Shown here: piece after piece, positions 60,741 to 64,000 of the stretch | Numbering within the stretch: position 1 is the stretch's first letter | How the letters are laid out: each line of letters opens with the position of its first letter | Source of the DNA: Gemmatimonadota bacterium | Lineage (GTDB): Bacteria > Gemmatimonadota > Gemmatimonadetes > Gemmatimonadales > GWC2-71-9 | DNA: 64,000 nt | NCBI GenBank assembly: GCA_040388535.1 | Contig: JAZKBR010000007.1 | Coordinates: 283,891 to 347,890 of the forward strand | Direction of reading: 5' to 3' | Program-made: the position numbers and the translations under genes | Notes under the pieces: model-generated | The model's database searches: none | Told to the model about the DNA's origin: nothing | Seen by the model: only the letters and a program-made list of their open reading frames with translations

Positions 60741-62261
60741 CTATGCCGACTGCACCATCTCCCGCACCATTTCGGTTGTCCGTCGGAAGTCGATCTTCCC
60801 GCTTCCCATCGTGGGGATCTCCTCGATCACCACGAATCCCTTGGGGAGCGCGATGTTGGGCAGCTCGCTGGACATCTGTTTGAGCACGGCGGCTTCGTCC
60901 ACCTGTTGTGACACCGCGGCAATGATTTTGGCGCCACGCACGCCATCCGGCACTTCGACCACGCAACAGGCGACACCCTCGGGGAGGAACTGCTCCAACA
61001 CGTTCTCGACCCGGATCAGCGACACCATCTCGCCACCGATCTTCACGAACCGTCGCAGTCGCCCCACGTGCCAGAGGTATCCCTCGGCGTCCTGGTATCC
61101 CATATCGCCGGTGTCGTACCAGCCATGGCGGTGGCTCTGGGCCGTCGCCTCGAAGTCATCGAAATAGCCCGGCGTCACCGAGTCTCCCTGCACCAGGATC
61201 TTGCCGATCTCGCCCGTGGCGCAGGTCTCGCCGGTCTCGTAGTGCTCCAGCCGGACCTTCACGTTGGGAAGCGGCAGCCCCACGGAACCGGGGCGATTCC
61301 TGCCGGGGAGGTTCACCGATATGACGGGCGATGTCTCGGTGCAGCCGTAGCCTTCGAGCAATACCAGCTGGTGCTTCTCGAAGAATTCCTGACGCAACGA
61401 CTCCGGCGTCTTGTCGGCGCCAGTGAGCATGATCCGGCACGACGCGAAGTCACCGGGCTCCGACTTGCGGAGGTAGCCCCACATGAAGACCGGCGTCCCC
61501 ACGACGAAGGTGACCTTCTCTTCGCGGATGATCTCGCAGATAGTCTTGAACTCGAGCGGATTGGCGTAGGTAACGATGCTCATCCCGTACCGCAGCGGCA
61601 GCCACATGTTCGTCGTGAGACCGAAGACGTGAAAGAGCGGCAGATTGGCGAGGAAGATCTCGTCGGAGCTGAGTTCGATCACTTCGGCGATGCCCGCGAG
61701 ATTGGCGACAATGTTCTTGTGGGTGAGGAGCACCGCCTTGGGGTCGCGCTCGGAGCCCGAAGTGAAGAGGACCACGGCGTTGTCGTTCTCGGAGCCGCCG
61801 TGCACGCTCTTCAGCAGCAAGGAAAGCGGCAAGAGCGAGCGGAGCTTCGCCTTTGCCTTGTCGAGGGCGGTGATCTGCTTCATCAGATCTTCGATGAAGA
61901 TCATGCCGGGCAACTCGGGGCAATTGATCTTCTTGAGCAGTGCCCGCGAGGTAACAATGGTGCGGAAGGCACATTTCTTCCGGGCGTATTCGCAGTTCTG
62001 TGCCGCGCCGGTGGAGTAGTTGATCATCACCGGCGTGCGACCGCTCAGCAGGGTCCCGAGCACCGAGAGGATGCACCCCGCCGAGGTGGGGAGCATCACC
62101 CCGATGAATCCCTCGTCGCCCTGCCTGAACTTCTCGGCGAGAATCAGCGACGCCACCAGGGTGCGGCTGTATGAAAGGCGAGTGCCGGTGGTGCGATCGA
62201 CAATAGCGATGCGGCCACCGGCGGTCTTGGCGGTGCGGAGGAACTGGTGGTGGAGGAGCAC
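60741..62261 (-). CDS. AMP-forming acyl-CoA/acyl-ACP synthetase-like ligase (Aas C-terminal type)
   Basis: 506-residue ANL-superfamily adenylate-forming enzyme. Motifs are P-loop VVLFTSGSERDPKAVLLTHK, GYGCTETSPVIS (A5), WYDTGDMGY (A7), LWHVGRLRRFVKIGGEMVSL (A8) and a Lys-containing C-terminal region (IPTMGSGKIDFRRT, catalytic Lys). The sequence resembles the synthetase domain of Aas, which activates fatty acids for lysophospholipid reacylation, rather than long-chain FadD. It lacks the acyltransferase half. GTG 62261 is the only nearby start; the TPR gene ends 3 bp upstream. Confidence 0.88.
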   Translation of the reverse strand: MLLHHQFLRTAKTAGGRIAIVDRTTGTRLSYSRTLVASLILAEKFRQGDEGFIGVMLPTSAGCILSVLGTLLSGRTPVMINYSTGAAQNCEYARKKCAFRTIVTSRALLKKINCPELPGMIFIEDLMKQITALDKAKAKLRSLLPLSLLLKSVHGGSENDNAVVLFTSGSERDPKAVLLTHKNIVANLAGIAEVIELSSDEIFLANLPLFHVFGLTTNMWLPLRYGMSIVTYANPLEFKTICEIIREEKVTFVVGTPVFMWGYLRKSEPGDFASCRIMLTGADKTPESLRQEFFEKHQLVLLEGYGCTETSPVISVNLPGRNRPGSVGLPLPNVKVRLEHYETGETCATGEIGKILVQGDSVTPGYFDDFEATAQSHRHGWYDTGDMGYQDAEGYLWHVGRLRRFVKIGGEMVSLIRVENVLEQFLPEGVACCVVEVPDGVRGAKIIAAVSQQVDEAAVLKQMSSELPNIALPKGFVVIEEIPTMGSGKIDFRRTTEMVREMVQSA

Positions 62262-62263
62262 GC

Positions 62264-63115
62264 TCAGTGCAGGCCGAGCTTCTTGGCCGTGAAGGTGCGC
62301 GAATAGATCTGCGGCAGCGTGGCTCCGGTCGACCTGTCGTAGGCCTGCTGAAACAGCGCACGAGCGCGCGCAGTATCGCCCTTCTTCTCCAGCGTCATCC
62401 CCATCAGCACGACCTGGAAGGGATCATTCGGGAGCGACTTCATCGTCTGCGTGAAGTTCGCTTCGGCCGTGGCGAGGTCGTTCGTGTAAAGCGCCACGTA
62501 GCCCACGAGGTAGGGGTAGTAGACCTCTTGCGCCTTCGCGAGCGTGGTATCGGAATCGAGGAGCCGCCGGGCCTCGGTGACCCAGTGCTTCGCCTCGGTC
62601 GCGTTGCCGCGACGGGCGGCGAGGCGACCGAGCGCGTGGGCGAGGCGATAATCCCAGAGCGCCTTGGCATGAGTGCGGGGCTCGGGCTCCGCCAGGCCGA
62701 GGGCCGCGCCGCGGCGATAGAGCTTCTCGGCCCGATCGAGGTCGCCGTTGTCGATGCAGATGCGAGCGGCCTCGTTGGCGATCTCGCCTTCCTGGTTGTG
62801 CGCATTCTGCGGTTCGGCCACGCGGCGCGAGGCCCAGTAGGCGAGGACCTGCTCCTCGAGCTCGGTCGATTTGGTGCAGTTGCCGTCGTAGGCATAGGAG
62901 ACGGCGAGGCGGCGAGTGGCGGCAGCGCGGAGGGCCGCGTCGGGGGCCGATTTGATCAGCGCCGAATAGATCGCACGGGCTTCCGTGTGCTTCCCCGAGG
63001 CGTCGATGGTCGCGGCGGCGGTGAAGGAGTCGGCGCGGGTGGCCTGGGCTGAGAGGGTTGGGGCGAGAGCGAGGGACGCGAGCAAGAGCGCGACCGTTGG
63101 TGTCGTGGCAGTCAT
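62264..63115 (-). CDS. Secreted TPR-repeat protein
   Basis: 283-residue protein with signal peptide (MTATTPTVALLLASLALAPT, cleavage after LSAQ) and about six tetratricopeptide-like helix pairs (ASGKHTEARAIYSALIKSAP, DLDRAEKLYRRGAALGLAEP, DLATAEANFTQTMKSLPNDP). TPR proteins are interaction scaffolds; partner unknown. ATG 63115; the frame to 63298 has no signal and overlaps the divergent gene. It lies 3 bp upstream of the ligase gene on the same strand, probably one transcript. Confidence 0.85.
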   Translation of the reverse strand: MTATTPTVALLLASLALAPTLSAQATRADSFTAAATIDASGKHTEARAIYSALIKSAPDAALRAAATRRLAVSYAYDGNCTKSTELEEQVLAYWASRRVAEPQNAHNQEGEIANEAARICIDNGDLDRAEKLYRRGAALGLAEPEPRTHAKALWDYRLAHALGRLAARRGNATEAKHWVTEARRLLDSDTTLAKAQEVYYPYLVGYVALYTNDLATAEANFTQTMKSLPNDPFQVVLMGMTLEKKGDTARARALFQQAYDRSTGATLPQIYSRTFTAKKLGLH

Positions 63116-63196
63116 GGGGTGCTCCGGTGCGGGGGATGGTGAAAGGATAATGCGCCCCCCCGTGCACGCCGAGGCCGCTTCTCCGTCCCAAGCGTG

Positions 63197-63745
63197 ATGA
63201 ATCGAGATTTCCTCGTCCACGATTCGGCGGTCCGCGCCCTGAAGCACTGGCCCGGTCTCGCTGTCTACGAGCTCCGCTACCCCCCGGACCGGGCGCATCA
63301 GCTTGCGTCCCTGATCGATTCACACGGGCTGGAGCAGTGCCTCTGGGTCCTCGATCACCTGTCGGGGGAATGTGCGACCCGGGCCCGGATCGCGTTCGCG
63401 GCGTGGTGCGTCGATCGTGGCATCCGGAGCTTCGAGAGTACCTGCCCGGTCGATGGCAGGGCCCGGGATGCCGTGTTCGCGGCGAGGCGATGGGTCACCT
63501 CGCCCACGGGTGAGTACCAGCACGCCGCCGCCGTGGCGCTCCTCGATGCCTGGCGTGCCTCGCGCGCCTGCTCGCAGGTGGGCGCGCTGCTGGCGAAGGC
63601 GGCGACCCACATCATGGATGAATCGCGGAGCACCGCCGCCCTGGTCCGCTCGGCCTTCGCCCAGCGCGGCACCTGCGCCTGGCATGGGGAGCTCGAGGTG
63701 CAGATCGGCGGGTTGAGGAATTTGCTGAGTGGGAGAGATCCGTAG
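63197..63745 (+). CDS. Hypothetical protein, unknown function
   Basis: 182-residue soluble alpha-helical protein with several cysteines (QCLWVLD, GECATRARIAFAAWCVD, STCPVDG) and a His-containing HIMDESRSTAALVRSAF region. I recognise no family. ATG 63197 is immediately preceded by an in-frame GTG at 63194. Divergent from the TPR gene with an 81-bp gap. Codon use matches the neighbours. Confidence 0.65.
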   Translation: MNRDFLVHDSAVRALKHWPGLAVYELRYPPDRAHQLASLIDSHGLEQCLWVLDHLSGECATRARIAFAAWCVDRGIRSFESTCPVDGRARDAVFAARRWVTSPTGEYQHAAAVALLDAWRASRACSQVGALLAKAATHIMDESRSTAALVRSAFAQRGTCAWHGELEVQIGGLRNLLSGRDP

Positions 63746-63779
63746 ATCGAGAAGGAGAACGCGGGCGGGAGAATGCCCC

Positions 63780-63877
63780 GGTGGTGCCGCGCTTGCGCGG
63801 CACGGGTCTTCCCGTCGAGTTGAGCTTCGCGGCTTCCGGTAACGCGGATACCCGTGCCGCCCAAGGGCGGCACCACC
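63780..63877. repeat. Nested inverted-repeat element (two hairpins within 28-bp terminal inverted repeats)
   Basis: Left arm 63780-63807 starts GGTGGTGCCGCGCTTGCGCG; right arm 63850-63877 is its inverted complement with only two differences. Each arm is itself a hairpin (GTGCCGCGC/GCGCGGCAC on the left, GTGCCGCCC/GGGCGGCAC on the right) with a two-base loop (TT on the left, AA on the right). The 98-bp unit resembles a REP-pair or MITE-like element. Confidence 0.85.
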
Positions 63878-63905
63878 AAGGAGTCCCCATCACCCGCCAG
63901 AACAG

Positions 63906-63940
63906 AAAACCGCCCCTCCGGTACCATCCCGGCGGGGCGG
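63906..63940 (-). terminator. Intrinsic terminator downstream of tRNA-Ile
   Basis: On the minus strand the stem CCGCCCC...GGGGCGG (with an inner CCGG/CCGG extension) is followed by TTTT, eight bases beyond the tRNA 3' end. Confidence 0.8.
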
Positions 63941-63947
63941 AGATCTA

Positions 63948-64000
63948 TGGGCCAAGGAGGAGTTGAACCTCCGACCTCACGCTTATCAGGCATCAGCGAC
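63948..64000 (-). tRNA. tRNA-Ile (GAU), 5' part cut by the window edge
   Basis: On the minus strand the 3' half of a tRNA is visible: anticodon loop CTGATAA with anticodon GAT, variable region, T arm GGAGG-TTCAACT-CCTCC, then acceptor 3' strand TTGGCCC and discriminator A. The D arm and 5' acceptor strand lie beyond position 64000. No CCA is encoded. Confidence 0.88.

Overview
The window is high-GC bacterial chromosome with dense, mostly unidirectional operons. I infer a free-living Gemmatimonadota-type bacterium. The support is PadR-controlled ADOP-type ABC permeases, two DUF5916 (CBM9-like plus beta-barrel) outer-membrane proteins, a carboxypeptidase-regulatory/TonB receptor, several Tat-exported hydrolases, heme A synthase (aerobic respiration) and an EF-P with a TPGN loop. 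No rRNA, prophage, transposase or CRISPR locus is visible. A partial tRNA-Ile(GAU) lies at the right edge.

Layout. 0-12 kb is housekeeping: heme A synthase, a HEAT protein plus HD-GYP protein operon sharing an N-terminal domain, isocitrate dehydrogenase, two sulfurtransferases (one frameshifted at its 3' end), an O-antigen-ligase-like membrane protein, a solitary four-helix-bundle (23S IVP family) gene, SufE and a YciI-like protein. 12.1-25 kb is one probable ten-gene operon: two tandem TldD-TldE pairs whose TldD members carry Tat signals, then a Tat-signal DUF4159 protein, a MoxR ATPase, a DUF58 protein, a BatA-like protein and two further membrane proteins. Most junctions overlap as TGATG or GTGA. 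25-38 kb has an ABC exporter, a large TonB receptor with a Spy-like C-terminal tail, EF-P, a hybrid histidine kinase lacking its phosphoacceptor histidine, an AsmA-like protein, a Spy-like protein and a PAP2 phosphatase. 38-61 kb is rich in envelope and glycan-degrading functions: DUF5916 barrels, GH29 fucosidase, GH89 alpha-N-acetylglucosaminidase, SGNH esterase, M20 and S41 peptidases, an esterase, a spermidine-synthase-like membrane fusion, ADOP permease with PadR, and a Uma2 nuclease. 61-64 kb has an acyl-CoA/acyl-ACP synthetase-like enzyme, a TPR protein, an unknown protein and tRNA-Ile.

The most unusual non-coding signal is a family of short tandem arrays with a fixed 7-bp period but differing heptamers (GAAGGGA, GAGACTA/GAGACGA, GGGTGAT, GGATGAC, GGGCGCT). 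They occur at about ten intergenic sites and usually form inverted pairs that begin within a few bases of a stop codon. Some bracket palindromic cores related to GTCACCCTGA / GTCATCCTGAGCGAAG. A separate nested-hairpin element lies at 63.8 kb. In the coding part, the leading observations are the Tat-TldD/TldE plus MoxR/Bat operon and the H-to-Q histidine kinase.
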